Part shown: in pieces, positions 17,531 through 26,737 of the stretch | Layout: each line of letters begins with the position of its first letter | Position numbering within the stretch: position 1 is the first letter of the stretch | Origin: Neolewinella agarilytica | Lineage (GTDB): Bacteria; Bacteroidota; Bacteroidia; Chitinophagales; Saprospiraceae | Direction: 5' to 3' | DNA length: 64,000 nt | NCBI RefSeq assembly: GCF_900110645.1 | Contig: NZ_FOFB01000004.1 | Location: 62,001 to 126,000, forward strand | Program-made: the position numbers and the translations under genes | The notes under the pieces: model-generated | Told to the model about the DNA's origin: nothing | The model's database searches: none | Seen by the model: only the letters and a program-made list of their open reading frames with translations

Positions 17531-20500
17531 GTGATACGAGCCTGGAATCTTGCCTTGCAGTTTTTGTTGTTGTGGTCTTTTACGGCCATAGCCCAGCCCC
17601 TCCGTATTGAGTATTTTACGGTCAATGACGGGCTGACGGCCAGAGAGATCAATGATCTCTACATCGGTAAAGATGGCTTTTTGTGGGTGTCTACGATGGA
17701 CGGGCTTAACCGCTTCGACGGGCAGAGCTTTCGCCAGTTTGGCGGTTTGTCCGGAGAGGAGGCAAGTCTTAGCCGGGGTAGCATTGCCTCCGTTACGGTG
17801 GATAATGAGGAGAAATTCATCGTAACCTTCCGCGATTTTTTCGGCTACTTTGATCGCTTTGACCCCCGCGACTTCTCGGTGGAACAAATAAGGTTAGCGC
17901 CCAGTACGGGCGTTCTGGGGCACCCCCGTTCCATCACAACGGATCAATTTGGCAGAACCTTCATCGTGACGATTGGAACGGAAGGAACCTATATCTATGA
18001 ATTTACCCCTGGTAAGGAGAATGACCGTACGGGCTTCACCTCCATTTACCACGAGCCTAATGATGCATGGACGACGGTTGCTCCGCGGGTGGAGCTTATG
18101 GTCTTAACCAACGGCCAGTTTCTACTTTATGATGAAGAGCATGGCTTCCGGCATTTAAGTGCCCGGGGGGAACTGATCAGCCGGCCCTTTGCAGAAACCA
18201 GCGGGCAACGACGATTCTACACCTTTAGCGAAGCGAAAAACGGGCAGGTTTACCTGAGCTTCCGGGACGGATATCCACTCTTTCGCTGGCGGCCGGAAAC
18301 TGAGCCGGTGCCGGTAAGCGGCCTCGACGATGGGCTGCGTTACCCCCGGATTTTCCAGGATGAGCGTGGCCAGTTGATGCTACTGGCCACGGAGGATATC
18401 CTCGGCGAGCAGCTTCCTGATGAATATTATCTGGTGGACAGCACCGGGCGCTTGTCCCTATTTGAAGAAGCACTGCCAACCCAGCGGGCCGTCACCGCCA
18501 TGGCAGCCATTGATTTTCAGGAGACCGTCTATCTGGGCCTTCGGGAGGGGCTGGGGGTAGTGGAACGCTACGTCAATCCCGTAAAAACCTATTTGGAAGT
18601 ACCCGCGGGTAATGATCTCTTCCGGAATACCATGCGGGGGATGTGCGAGGATGATAATGGCAGGGTTTACATCATGGAGGAGGACGGAGTCATCTACACT
18701 ATGGATGCTAACGCTGACCAGCTCGATACGCTACTCCTCAGAAATGCGGAGGATACTACGCAACTTATTGATTTTAGAAAAGGCGGAGACCTGTTGTTCG
18801 ATCGGGAGAGAAACGGCATCTGGGGCTACGCTTTACAGCTGGGTTTAGCTAAGGGAGGGCTTCTGTTTTTCTACGATACCCATGCACAAAAGACCTACGT
18901 CCGGAAAACAAAATACCCCATCACGGCCATGAATTTTGGCCCGGATGGCCAGCTTTATTTTGGGGTGTCTGACCCGCGAAGGACGGGACTGTTACTGAAA
19001 CTCGATGAAGACGGGCGATCCTTTACGGAAGTAATGGGTGGCGAAGGGGCTCCGCTTTTGGGGTTGAAAATTAATTACCTGTTGCCGGTAAAGAACGATA
19101 AACTCCTGATCGGTACGCAAAACCGGGGGGTGGTGGCCTATTCTCCTGAACAGGACAGTGTTTACTATCTTGATAATCCTACCCCCGATGGCAACATCCG
19201 GGAAGCCAGCGGAATGCCGGTGTATGCCATCCACGAAGCAGCAGATGGTCATTATTGGGTAGGAACGGATGGGGGACTGGTAGAGTACGACGACTCCGGA
19301 AATAAGCTGCGGCATTTCGGTCGTCAGGATGGCTTGAGTAGTAACATTGTTTACGGTATCCTGCCGGACACCAGCGGTGGATTCTGGCTGTCTACGCAAA
19401 ATGGTCTGGTGCGCATGCCCGAAGACCCCGCCCCGGGCTCCATCCGGCGGTATTACCGGGAAGACGGCCTGAGTAACGATGAGTTTTCACCGACCTCTTT
19501 CCTGAGGGACGCCAGCGGGCGGTACTTCTTTGGTGGTACGAATGGGCTGACGGTCTTCCGCGAAGAGGATCTTTCTGCTAATGCTGCCGGTGCTGATGTG
19601 ATGCTGACGGAGGTCAAAATCTCTGGCAGAGAGAGCGAGCGGGTGCTGTCTCGAAACCTCGATGAATTGCGGCAGGTGACGATCTTCCCTTCGGAGAAGA
19701 GTGTGGCGGTCTCCTTTGCCTTGCCGGCCGGCCAGCGGCCGAGTAGTAGTCAGTTCCGTTACCGCCTGGAAGGCTTCAACGATGATTGGGTATCCCTTAC
19801 GAACGAACGAACGATCCGGTTTAACAACCTGGGGGCTGGTAGCTACAAGCTGCGCGTGCAGGGAGCCGGAGCTAACGGGAACTATGGCAACCAGGAACTC
19901 ACCCTCTCCCTTAACGTACGGCAATATGTAGTGGAGCAGCTATGGTTTCAGGTGGCGCTGGTGGCGACTTTTGCTTTCTTGCTCCTCATCATTTTGCAGG
20001 CCAGACTACGCGAAAAGCTGCGCAACGAACAGCTGAGAACCCAACTAAGTAGTGATATTCATGATGAGGTCTCGGGCCTGCTGGCGGGTATTACCCTGCA
20101 GGCGGAACTACTGAAAAACAAAACCGACGACGAAAAGCTGAAGTCCCGTCTGCACACGGTGGGAGAGGCGGGCCGAAGTGCGATGTCTAAGATGAGTGAT
20201 GTGATCTGGAGCATTGATTCCCGTCGGGATACCATCGGTAACCTTCTGCAGCGAATGCAGGAACACGCTGATGAAGTATTGCTGCCGCTGGACATTCGAT
20301 ACGATTTCAGAGTTTCGGGCTTTGATGAAAAGAGAGAGATTGCCGGGACGACCCGCCAGGATCTGTATTTTATCTACAAAGAGGCCATCAACAACATCGC
20401 CCGCCACAGTAATGCCACTAAAGTTGAGATAGAATTGGAGCAATTTGTGCAGCAGTTTGAACTCTTCATTCGCGACAATGGCACGCCGGCCGGGAACGAA

Positions 20501-20662
20501 AAGCCCGGCACCTCAACTTCCCCTGGCACCAGCGTCCGCGCCTCCAAAACCGGTCAGGGAAAGGATAATATGCACATGCGGGCCAAACGAATGAAAGCTG
20601 ACCTGAGTATTGATGACCGGGCAGGCTATACACTGACGCTTCGGATGCGGCGGCTGGGGTAG
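17531..20662 (+). CDS. two-component-regulator propeller sensor histidine kinase
   Basis: A 1043-residue inner-membrane sensor starting at GTG 17531. A signal peptide ends near IAQP (about 22). Two periplasmic seven-bladed propellers of Reg_prop repeats follow (about 25-700; phrases such as GKDGFLWVSTMDGLNRFDG and ADGHYWVGTDGGLVEYDD). Then come a Y_Y_Y domain (about 715-795), one membrane helix (about 800-822), a HisKA_3 box with the phospho-His in SSDIHDEVSG (about 842) and a HATPase with N-box EAINNIARHS. It probably senses a glycan or envelope signal and phosphorylates the regulator upstream. The ATP lid carries an insert (GTSTSPGTSVRASK) made by a repeat copy at 20523-20542. TACCTTTG lies only 5 bp before the GTG. 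Confidence 0.93.
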   Translation: MIRAWNLALQFLLLWSFTAIAQPLRIEYFTVNDGLTAREINDLYIGKDGFLWVSTMDGLNRFDGQSFRQFGGLSGEEASLSRGSIASVTVDNEEKFIVTFRDFFGYFDRFDPRDFSVEQIRLAPSTGVLGHPRSITTDQFGRTFIVTIGTEGTYIYEFTPGKENDRTGFTSIYHEPNDAWTTVAPRVELMVLTNGQFLLYDEEHGFRHLSARGELISRPFAETSGQRRFYTFSEAKNGQVYLSFRDGYPLFRWRPETEPVPVSGLDDGLRYPRIFQDERGQLMLLATEDILGEQLPDEYYLVDSTGRLSLFEEALPTQRAVTAMAAIDFQETVYLGLREGLGVVERYVNPVKTYLEVPAGNDLFRNTMRGMCEDDNGRVYIMEEDGVIYTMDANADQLDTLLLRNAEDTTQLIDFRKGGDLLFDRERNGIWGYALQLGLAKGGLLFFYDTHAQKTYVRKTKYPITAMNFGPDGQLYFGVSDPRRTGLLLKLDEDGRSFTEVMGGEGAPLLGLKINYLLPVKNDKLLIGTQNRGVVAYSPEQDSVYYLDNPTPDGNIREASGMPVYAIHEAADGHYWVGTDGGLVEYDDSGNKLRHFGRQDGLSSNIVYGILPDTSGGFWLSTQNGLVRMPEDPAPGSIRRYYREDGLSNDEFSPTSFLRDASGRYFFGGTNGLTVFREEDLSANAAGADVMLTEVKISGRESERVLSRNLDELRQVTIFPSEKSVAVSFALPAGQRPSSSQFRYRLEGFNDDWVSLTNERTIRFNNLGAGSYKLRVQGAGANGNYGNQELTLSLNVRQYVVEQLWFQVALVATFAFLLLIILQARLREKLRNEQLRTQLSSDIHDEVSGLLAGITLQAELLKNKTDDEKLKSRLHTVGEAGRSAMSKMSDVIWSIDSRRDTIGNLLQRMQEHADEVLLPLDIRYDFRVSGFDEKREIAGTTRQDLYFIYKEAINNIARHSNATKVEIELEQFVQQFELFIRDNGTPAGNEKPGTSTSPGTSVRASKTGQGKDNMHMRAKRMKADLSIDDRAGYTLTLRMRRLG
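20523..20542 (-). repeat. GCAGGTGCA repeat inside kinase CDS (copy 7)
   Basis: Plus strand CTGGCACCAGCGTCCGCGCC. Read in frame it encodes part of the ATP-lid insertion (PGTSVRA) of the propeller kinase, between its N-box and G2-box. Confidence 0.75.
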
Positions 20663-20702
20663 GAGGGTGGTTAGTGTTGCAGACCGTAGGTGACGGAGCA
20701 GA

Positions 20703-20754
20703 AGGCGCGGGCGCAGGTGCAGAAAAAAGATTGGATGAGCAATAAAATTAGCTC
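20703..20754 (+). repeat. GCAGGTGCA repeat, full-length copy 8
   Basis: AGGCGCGGGCGCAGGTGCAG (20703-20722) is followed after about 14 bp by GAGCAATAAAATTAGCTC, the hairpin that forms the distal end of well-preserved copies. The distal GCTC overlaps the 3' end of the convergent sigma-54 activator gene: its TAA stop is 20750-20748. Confidence 0.8.
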
Positions 20755-23303
20755 GTATAATCATTCCGGTTAATCCCCAGCTTATTCATTTTGCTCATTA
20801 GCGTACGACCGTTGACGTCGAGTTTTTCGGCGGCTCCGCCGGGGCCGGTCACTTTGCCCTTTGTACGTTTAAGTGCTTCGATGATGTACTGGCGTTGCAT
20901 TTCTTCGAAGGTGAGCAGCTTGTCCCCACTGAGGTTAAGGCTGCCGCCCTCGCTCCGCTCCGGGCGGCGCAGCACACGAAGGCTCCCCGCCAGGTTGAGC
21001 GTCGTCGTGCTGGAAGTAATCACGGCCCGTTCCACCAGGTTGATGAGTTCTCGTACGTTACCGGGAAAATCATAGTCCTGCAACTGCGCCAGATCCCGCT
21101 GATTAATATCACTGATGAGGCGCCCCATCTTATCGGCGTAGAGCCGGGCGAAGTGCTTCACCAGCACCGGGATGTCTTCCCGGCGTTCCCGCAAAGGGAG
21201 GTTGTGAATGGGAAAAACGTTGAGGCGATAGTAGAGGTCTTCCCGGAAGGTCCCCTCGGTAATCATCTGCTCCAGTTTTCGATTGGTCGCCGCTATTACC
21301 CGGACGTCCACCCGGATGATATCCGCAGAGCCGATCCGCTGAATTTCTCCTTCCTGCAATGCCCGGAGTAACTTGGCCTGCATGTCGAGCGGGAGTTCTC
21401 CGATCTCGTCCAGGAAAATAGTGCTTCCGTTGGCAAGCTCGAATTTGCCTTTCTTCTGAGCAAAAGCTCCCGTAAAGGCACCTCGTTCGTGGCCGAAGAG
21501 CTCGCTTTCAATCAGGTTTTCCGGTAATGCCGCGCAGTTGACGCTGATCATTTGCCGGGAACTGCGGTTGCTGAAATTATGGATGGAATGAGCCAGAAGC
21601 TCTTTACCCGTTCCCGTTTCACCCGTGACCAGAACGGTAGCGTCCGTGTCTGCCACCTGAGCAATTTGCCCCAGGACCTTTTGGTATTTTTTGGAGACGG
21701 TAATGATGGGACCCGCCGCATGTACCGTTTCGATCTGCTCCTTTAATACCTCATTCTCACTTTCCAGCTGCTGTCGTAGCTCATCTACCCGACGTTTTGC
21801 CTGTCGGAGGCGCTGCTTATTGTTGTATTCGGCCGTTACGTCCCGGCAAATGATACTCAGAAATAAACGGGTATCCGCTGCCACCTGAGCAAAACGAATC
21901 TGAAGAATCCGCTCCGCTCCACCGGGGTCCGAAAAGTGGTATTCTGTATCGGGCCGGACCCTGCCGTCCAGTTGCTCCTGTCGAATTTCCGACAGGGGGG
22001 GGATAACCAGGTCGGGCATCAGCTCTAAAATAGGAACCTGGCTGATGTCGCGGCTGGTCTTTCGGCCCAGTTTTCGGCGGGCGGCGGCGTTCATCAGAAC
22101 GATCTTGTTTTCTGCGTCGAGCCAGATGACCCATTCCCGCAATGCATTGAGTGTCGTAATGTGAAGTTGTAAATGCTCATTGTCCTGTTGTTCCCGGCTG
22201 ATATCGTGTGCCAGGATGATCAGGGAGGCATTGTCGTCACCGCTATTATGCAGATGACAGGCGAGCCGGGCCGGGTAGGGGGCACCGCTTTTTCTCAGGA
22301 TATTGATGGTAAGCTCTTGATATTGTTTAGCCCTTACTTCCCGAAGAAGTTGGTCTAGCGTGCCGGGGCTTTCTTCAGCGAATAGATCCGTTAGTGTTTG
22401 ACCAATGAGCTCCTGGCGACTAAAGCCACTGCGCTCACCGGCCCGGGCGTTGACAAAACTTATCTGTCCTTTCTGCAGGTCATACCAATATATGGCCTGC
22501 GGGCTATTGTCGAGGGTAAACCGATAGGTAGATTCGCTGCCCATCGGGGTGGATGGGGAAGATTGTTGTACTTCAGGAGAGAGGGTGCCGTAAATCTTAT
22601 AAACTTCCAGCTCGTTTTCTACTGATTGTCCACGGAGAGAAAACGTCTCCTGCTTACCACCAGCGGTGGTCATGGAGAGGTCGGTTTCGAAAAGTTGCCC
22701 GGAGTGGAGCACTCGTTGAAGTAACTCCTTTAGCCGTCCGGCATCTCCTTCCGGTAAAGCGTCTCCGATTTTTTCCTGAAATTCCTGAATGGGGTAAAAC
22801 TCTCTTTCGGGAGACCAGCCCAGCCACTTTCGCGCCGGAGCGCCGAGGAATACCTGGCCATTGGCGAGGTTATACTCCCAGCTGGCAATTTGCCCGTGTT
22901 GTTGTAAGGCTTCCAGCAAGTCGGCATCTCGCTTCCCGGCCTCCGTGCTGTTGAAGATAATCAGGCAAAGGTCTTCGCCCGCCGGGAATTGGTCAAGCGT
23001 GCACTTACCCCGAACGCTGAAAAGGCTTCCGCTGGCGTTAACGAACTCCGTATCCAGCCGGTCATTATCTACTTCTTTTAACCGGCTCCGGAACTTTCTC
23101 CACGCCATCAGGCTAAAGTGTGGGTTGATCTCGAAGTAGGAAAGATGGCCAAGCTCCCGACGGGGGTAGCCCAGTAGGCGTGCAGCAGCTTCGTTGCCAT
23201 GAGTAACCCTGCCTGCTTTATCAATCCAGAGCACCCCCTCACTGATCAGGTCAAAGGAGACCTGATGGAGTTGAAGTTGCGGGTTTGAACGGGTGTTGGC
23301 CAT
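20748..23303 (-). CDS. PAS-domain sigma-54-dependent transcriptional activator
   Basis: An 851-residue enhancer-binding protein. Residues about 10-530 carry several PAS domains ([60 protein letters not shown]), then a coiled coil. The AAA+ domain (about 535-770) has Walker A GETGTGKE (about 560) and the sigma-54 contact loop GAFTGA (about 608). A FhlA-type HTH closes the protein ([20 protein letters not shown]). It would remodel RNA polymerase holding sigma-54. There is no receiver domain, so the signal must be sensed by the PAS domains. It is paralogous to 45440-48262. A GC palindrome at about 20940-20972 supplies the linker [10 protein letters not shown]. Confidence 0.93.
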   Translation of the reverse strand: MANTRSNPQLQLHQVSFDLISEGVLWIDKAGRVTHGNEAAARLLGYPRRELGHLSYFEINPHFSLMAWRKFRSRLKEVDNDRLDTEFVNASGSLFSVRGKCTLDQFPAGEDLCLIIFNSTEAGKRDADLLEALQQHGQIASWEYNLANGQVFLGAPARKWLGWSPEREFYPIQEFQEKIGDALPEGDAGRLKELLQRVLHSGQLFETDLSMTTAGGKQETFSLRGQSVENELEVYKIYGTLSPEVQQSSPSTPMGSESTYRFTLDNSPQAIYWYDLQKGQISFVNARAGERSGFSRQELIGQTLTDLFAEESPGTLDQLLREVRAKQYQELTINILRKSGAPYPARLACHLHNSGDDNASLIILAHDISREQQDNEHLQLHITTLNALREWVIWLDAENKIVLMNAAARRKLGRKTSRDISQVPILELMPDLVIPPLSEIRQEQLDGRVRPDTEYHFSDPGGAERILQIRFAQVAADTRLFLSIICRDVTAEYNNKQRLRQAKRRVDELRQQLESENEVLKEQIETVHAAGPIITVSKKYQKVLGQIAQVADTDATVLVTGETGTGKELLAHSIHNFSNRSSRQMISVNCAALPENLIESELFGHERGAFTGAFAQKKGKFELANGSTIFLDEIGELPLDMQAKLLRALQEGEIQRIGSADIIRVDVRVIAATNRKLEQMITEGTFREDLYYRLNVFPIHNLPLRERREDIPVLVKHFARLYADKMGRLISDINQRDLAQLQDYDFPGNVRELINLVERAVITSSTTTLNLAGSLRVLRRPERSEGGSLNLSGDKLLTFEEMQRQYIIEALKRTKGKVTGPGGAAEKLDVNGRTLMSKMNKLGINRNDYTS
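20940..20972. repeat. GC palindrome inside the sigma-54 activator gene
   Basis: GCTGCCGCCC and GGGCGGCGCAGC flank TCGCTCCGCTCC. On the coding strand it encodes [10 protein letters not shown] between the AAA+ and HTH domains. PERSEGG-type peptides are typical of palindromic elements inserted in frame. Confidence 0.6.
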
Positions 23304-23366
23304 GATGTGGGGAAGGGGACTTCGCGAAGATATGTCTATTGAGGAGAACGGAGGTGCAGTCGGTGC

Positions 23367-23708
23367 TTACTCTTTTCTTCCTGTTCTGCCGGCCTGTCTG
23401 CGGGAAAGTATCTCTCCTACCTGTGTATACAGGCTATCTACCCAGGCAGGCTCCTGGCGGACAATCCACAACAAACTATCGAATTCCGCACGGGAGATAT
23501 CATTTTCCGCCAGTGTGCGATCATAATAAACCTCCCGCATGGAGTCCCGGACCAGAACGGGAATTTCGGCGGTAATGGCTTCGGCTAACTGAAGGTCAGC
23601 GACCACTGGAGCAAGCTCACGGATGTTTACCGGAGGTTCTCCGGCTCCGGGTTCCGCACAGGATGCCAGGATAATCAGGAAAAGGAGGAGAGTTGTCAAT
23701 TTATTCAT
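23367..23708 (-). CDS. DUF4296 domain-containing lipoprotein
   Basis: A 113-residue lipoprotein. The type II signal peptide is MNKLTTLLLFLIILASC, with lipobox ILASC. The mature part matches DUF4296, a small helical domain found almost only in Bacteroidota (LAPVVADLQLAEAITAEIPV, then YYDRTLAENDISRAEFDSLL), ending in a basic tail. It would sit on the periplasmic side of a membrane. No function is established. It is between the sigma-54 activator (64 bp downstream) and sixA (58 bp upstream), all on the minus strand. Confidence 0.85.
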   Translation of the reverse strand: MNKLTTLLLFLIILASCAEPGAGEPPVNIRELAPVVADLQLAEAITAEIPVLVRDSMREVYYDRTLAENDISRAEFDSLLWIVRQEPAWVDSLYTQVGEILSRRQAGRTGRKE

Positions 23709-23765
23709 GGAATGGTAGGACAGGGCGGGCGATTAAAAAGTGGCTTGCAGGAGAGGAGCCGAAGC

Positions 23766-24263
23766 CTACTTTATCTGTTTGGGGTAGAGGTAGGCGCTCC
23801 GCCTTGCTGCGGAGAGTTGGAAATCTCCCCAGCTGTCAACGTCCATTGTTGCAACCGTTATTCCGCAGGTAGGAACGTTGCCGATGTAGCTGTCGTGTTG
23901 AAGTTGGTTAGCCACCTCCGTGAAGCCCGGATTGTGCCCAAAGACGAGTACGGTGCTCCAACTATTGGGCAGTAAGCGAACCTGCTGCTCAATCATGTTT
24001 GGCCAGGCATGGTATAATTCCTTGCGGACGATAAAGACTTCTTTGCTCAGGCCAAAGGCTTCCCGGAAGGCCTTAGCGGTTTGTTTTGCGCGTTTTGCGC
24101 TGGATGTAATGATCCCGTCAGCTTTGTTGTCCAGCTCCAGCAGGCGCAGAGCCATGCGCGGAGCGTCCCGTTTACCACGGGCATTGAGTGGACGATCATG
24201 GTCAGACAGTGTGGCGTCGTCCCAGCTGGATTTGGCGTGGCGGATGAAGTAAACGGTTTTCAA
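23766..24263 (-). CDS. sixA: SixA-type phosphohistidine phosphatase
   Basis: A 165-residue histidine-phosphatase-superfamily protein. The RHG motif is RHAKSSWDD (about 8-16) with the catalytic His, the second active-site region is ITSSAKRAKQTA, and the third is FGHNPGFTE (about 108-116). Length and the missing extra domains fit the SixA branch, which dephosphorylates histidine phosphotransfer domains in E. coli; the substrate here is unknown. It is divergent from the OmpR-type regulator at 24359, with about 95 bp between their start codons. Its place among two-component genes agrees with a signalling role but does not prove one. Confidence 0.9.
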   Translation of the reverse strand: MKTVYFIRHAKSSWDDATLSDHDRPLNARGKRDAPRMALRLLELDNKADGIITSSAKRAKQTAKAFREAFGLSKEVFIVRKELYHAWPNMIEQQVRLLPNSWSTVLVFGHNPGFTEVANQLQHDSYIGNVPTCGITVATMDVDSWGDFQLSAARRSAYLYPKQIK

Positions 24264-24320
24264 CGATTTGGTTTTACAATGGTTTATTATAGAGTTAACG
24301 AAAGCCCACGTTTTATCACC

Positions 24321-24328
24321 TAAGTTTG
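24321..24328 (+). promoter_or_regulatory. probable -7 element of the OmpR-type regulator operon
   Basis: TAAGTTTG matches TAnnTTTG, 30 bp before the ATG at 24359. No good TTTG stands 19-21 bp upstream. An in-frame TTG at 24326 lies inside this element, so it is not the start codon. Confidence 0.5.
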
Positions 24329-24358
24329 CGCTTTCCTTATCTTAAAGTACTACCTGTC

Positions 24359-25042
24359 ATGAACCCTTCTAAAATACTGCTGGTTGACGACGAGCCCGAT
24401 ATTCTCGAGATTCTCGAATATAACCTTCGTAAAGAGGGGTACGATGTCACTACGGCCAATAATGGCGAGGACGGGCTCCGGAAGGCTAAAGAGTTTGGCC
24501 CTGACCTCATCATCCTGGATATTATGATGCCGGTTATGGATGGAGTCGAAGTCTGTCGCCAGCTACGGTCAAATACCGATTTTGATGAAACGGTGATCAC
24601 TTTTCTCACCGCCCGGGAAGAAGATTACAGCCAGATCGCTGCGTTGGACACAGGTGGGGATGACTACATCACCAAGCCCATTCGCCCGCGGGTTTTACTC
24701 AGCCGGGTTAAAGCCCTGCTGCGTCGTAAGGTCAGAAAGGAGAAAGAAGAGTCCGTTCACCTTATCTCCATTGGTGATTTGGTAATCGACCTGGAGCAGA
24801 TCGTCGTTCTTCGGGGAGAAGAAAGGATTGAACTGGCCAAAAAAGAATTTGACCTGCTCACGCTGCTGGCCTCTAAACCGGGGAAGGTCTTTAGCCGGGA
24901 TGAAATTTTCAACCGCGTCTGGGGTACCGACGTTATTGTAGGTAACCGTACCATCGACGTACACATCCGAAAACTCCGGGAAAAATTGGGTGATCATTAC
25001 ATCAAAACCATTAAGGGCATTGGTTATAAATTCGTTTTTTAG
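24359..25042 (+). CDS. OmpR/PhoB-type response regulator
   Basis: A 227-residue regulator starting at ATG 24359 (MNPSKILLVDDEPD). The receiver domain (1-120) has DDE at 10-12, the phospho-acceptor Asp in LIILDIMMPVMDG (about 53), a Thr in VITFLTARE and a Lys in YITKPIRP. The C-terminal winged-helix Trans_reg_C domain (about 135-225) shows the LAKKEFDLLTLLASKPGKVF and TIDVHIRKLREKLG motifs. Bacteroidota homologues are of the RprY/PhoP class. The stop codon overlaps the start of the kinase by one base (TAGTG), so translation of the pair is coupled. Confidence 0.95.
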   Translation: MNPSKILLVDDEPDILEILEYNLRKEGYDVTTANNGEDGLRKAKEFGPDLIILDIMMPVMDGVEVCRQLRSNTDFDETVITFLTAREEDYSQIAALDTGGDDYITKPIRPRVLLSRVKALLRRKVRKEKEESVHLISIGDLVIDLEQIVVLRGEERIELAKKEFDLLTLLASKPGKVFSRDEIFNRVWGTDVIVGNRTIDVHIRKLREKLGDHYIKTIKGIGYKFVF

Positions 25043-26097
25043 TGCTTAAGAATAGTACCCCAAGGCAGATTGCGGTTCGGGCAGCTGGTGTAATCAGCTT
25101 CGCTATGGTCGTGGCAATTTTCGTGCTGTGGTTGCTTTTTCCTCTTGCCTTCGAGTGGTGGGTAGCTCCCATCATCGTTCTCATTTCTTTCGGGGTCAGC
25201 TACGCTGTTGTACTGGCCTATCTTGATTTTTACATCTACCGGAAAATTAAGCTGATCTACAAAACGATCCACAACCAAAAGGTCAATTCAGATATCAAAA
25301 GAGATGGAGTCGACATTGATCAGCCCATTATCGAAGAGGTTGAGCAGGAAGTAGAAGAGTGGGCCGAGCAGCAGCAGCGTCAACTGCGGGATTACGAACG
25401 ATTTGCCGAGTACCGGAGACGGTACGTAGGGGACATCAGCCATGAGTTGAAAACGCCGATTTTCAATATTCAGGGCTATCTGCATACGATTTTGGACGAC
25501 GACAGTGTACTGGAGGATAAGAAGTTTACGCTCAAATTTTTGCGAAAGGCAGCCAAGAACGTAGAACGACTGCAAACAATCGTAGAAGACCTGGGGGCCA
25601 TCAGCCGTTTGGAAAGTGGGGAGCTTATTCTTGACCTGGAGACATTCGACATCAAAGAACTCGCCACCGAGGTCATTGAAGAACTTGACCTAAAAAGCCG
25701 TGAAGCGGGCGTTACCCTAAGCTTTAAACCTGGTGCGGATACCGGGTTTCTGGTAAGGGCAGATCGCGAAAGTATTCGCCAGGTGTTGATTAACCTGGTA
25801 ACCAACTCCGTGAAATACGGAAACTCCGGAGGAGAAACCCGGATTGGTTTTTACGATATGGACTCGTTCATCTTATGCGAAGTTGCCGATAATGGAATCG
25901 GGATTCCGGAAAAGCACCTCCCTCACGTTTTTGATCGCTTCTACCGGGTGGACAAAAGCCGGAGCCGGGAAAAAGGGGGCTCGGGCCTTGGCCTTTCGAT
26001 CGTTAAGCACATCATGGAGGCGCACCAGCAAACCATTAACGTCCGCTCTTCTCCGGGCCTGGGCAGTACTTTCGGCATTACGCTGGGCAAGGCCTAG
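25042..26097 (+). CDS. PhoR-like sensor histidine kinase
   Basis: A 351-residue inner-membrane kinase beginning at GTG 25042. Two membrane helices (about 10-30 and 38-62) enclose almost no periplasmic loop, so it probably senses through the membrane or a partner. A linker with acidic coiled-coil character follows. The HisKA box is GDISHELKTPIFNIQGYLHT (His at about 135), then HATPase_c with N-box INLVTNSVKY, G1 DNGIGIPE and G2 GGSGLGLSIVKHIM. It phosphorylates the regulator encoded immediately upstream. Short sensors of this kind resemble PhoR, but no pst or phoU genes are nearby. Confidence 0.94.
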   Translation: MLKNSTPRQIAVRAAGVISFAMVVAIFVLWLLFPLAFEWWVAPIIVLISFGVSYAVVLAYLDFYIYRKIKLIYKTIHNQKVNSDIKRDGVDIDQPIIEEVEQEVEEWAEQQQRQLRDYERFAEYRRRYVGDISHELKTPIFNIQGYLHTILDDDSVLEDKKFTLKFLRKAAKNVERLQTIVEDLGAISRLESGELILDLETFDIKELATEVIEELDLKSREAGVTLSFKPGADTGFLVRADRESIRQVLINLVTNSVKYGNSGGETRIGFYDMDSFILCEVADNGIGIPEKHLPHVFDRFYRVDKSRSREKGGSGLGLSIVKHIMEAHQQTINVRSSPGLGSTFGITLGKA

Positions 26098-26163
26098 GTA
26101 AGTCGGCGCTCATCAAAGAACCATCATTAAGGGAAGTGTTTTGAAGGCCGGATGCAGGGCCGT

Positions 26164-26215
26164 GCGCCGGAGCGCAGGTGCAATAGAATGTTAATGGAGC
26201 AAAAAATGGCTCGTT
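26164..26215 (+). repeat. GCAGGTGCA repeat, full-length copy 9
   Basis: GCGCCGGAGCGCAGGTGCAA (26164-26183), 12 bp, then GGAGCAAAAAATGGCTC. It ends just before the rpsU promoter. Confidence 0.8.
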
Positions 26216-26218
26216 AGC

Positions 26219-26248
26219 TTTCAAATAGCGCGGAAAACCCTATCTTTG
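26219..26248 (+). promoter_or_regulatory. promoter of rpsU
   Basis: TATCTTTG (26241-26248) is a full -7 match; TTTC at 26219-26222 stands at the -33 position. The predicted start leaves a leader of about 20 nt before the ATG at 26276. Confidence 0.7.
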
Positions 26249-26275
26249 CACTCCATTTTAAAATAGCTCCATTTA

Positions 26276-26464
26276 ATGCTAATCATCAACGTCCGAGAAG
26301 GAGAAAACATTGACCGCGCACTCAAGCGGTACAAACGTAAGTCTATCAACACCCGCGTCATCCGTGAACTGCGTAACCGCCGGGAATTCACCAAGCCGAG
26401 CGTAAAGCGCCGGAAGGAGAAGCTGAAAGCGGCTTACCGTTTGGATAAGTACGGCGAACGCTAG
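26276..26464 (+). CDS. rpsU: 30S ribosomal protein bS21
   Basis: A 62-residue basic protein with the S21 signature: MLIINVREGENIDRALKRYK, then RELRNRREFTKPSVKRRKEK. It binds near the 3' end of 16S rRNA in the small subunit and helps mRNA recognition. Length fits Bacteroidota S21 (about 60-65). A consensus -7 box lies 28 bp upstream and a strong terminator follows, so it is a single-gene transcript. Confidence 0.97.
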   Translation: MLIINVREGENIDRALKRYKRKSINTRVIRELRNRREFTKPSVKRRKEKLKAAYRLDKYGER

Positions 26465-26518
26465 TACGAATCATTAAAAAATCATAGCGGGCTTCAGGAG
26501 GAGTTCGCGCACCGCAGA

Positions 26519-26560
26519 AGCGGCTACGGGGATGGTTTATCCACTCGTAGCCGCTTTTGT
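26519..26560 (+). terminator. Rho-independent terminator after rpsU
   Basis: AGCGGCTACG (26519-26528) pairs perfectly with CGTAGCCGCT (26546-26555), followed by TTTTGTATTTT. Confidence 0.85.
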
Positions 26561-26652
26561 ATTTTGGGTAAGGGAAGCAAACAGGCTGCTTCGCAGCAGG
26601 GTGTTAACCATGGAAGTTCACGGAGGAAGAGACACTGCCGCTTGGCTTGTAC

Positions 26653-26670
26653 CGTCGACTTCAGTCGACG
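26653..26670. repeat. CGTCGACTTCAGTCGACG palindrome
   Basis: An 18-bp palindrome preceded by TGTAC. It belongs to the same short family as 56936-56963 and 60849-60899 (TGTASCGYCGACT arms). It stands alone between the rpsU terminator and the nitrilase stop codon. Confidence 0.65.
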
Positions 26671-26737
26671 CATTTTATGCAGAGCAGCCTCCGGGCTCCT
26701 CCTCTCTGCGTTCTCTATGCGAATAGTATCGAAGCGT

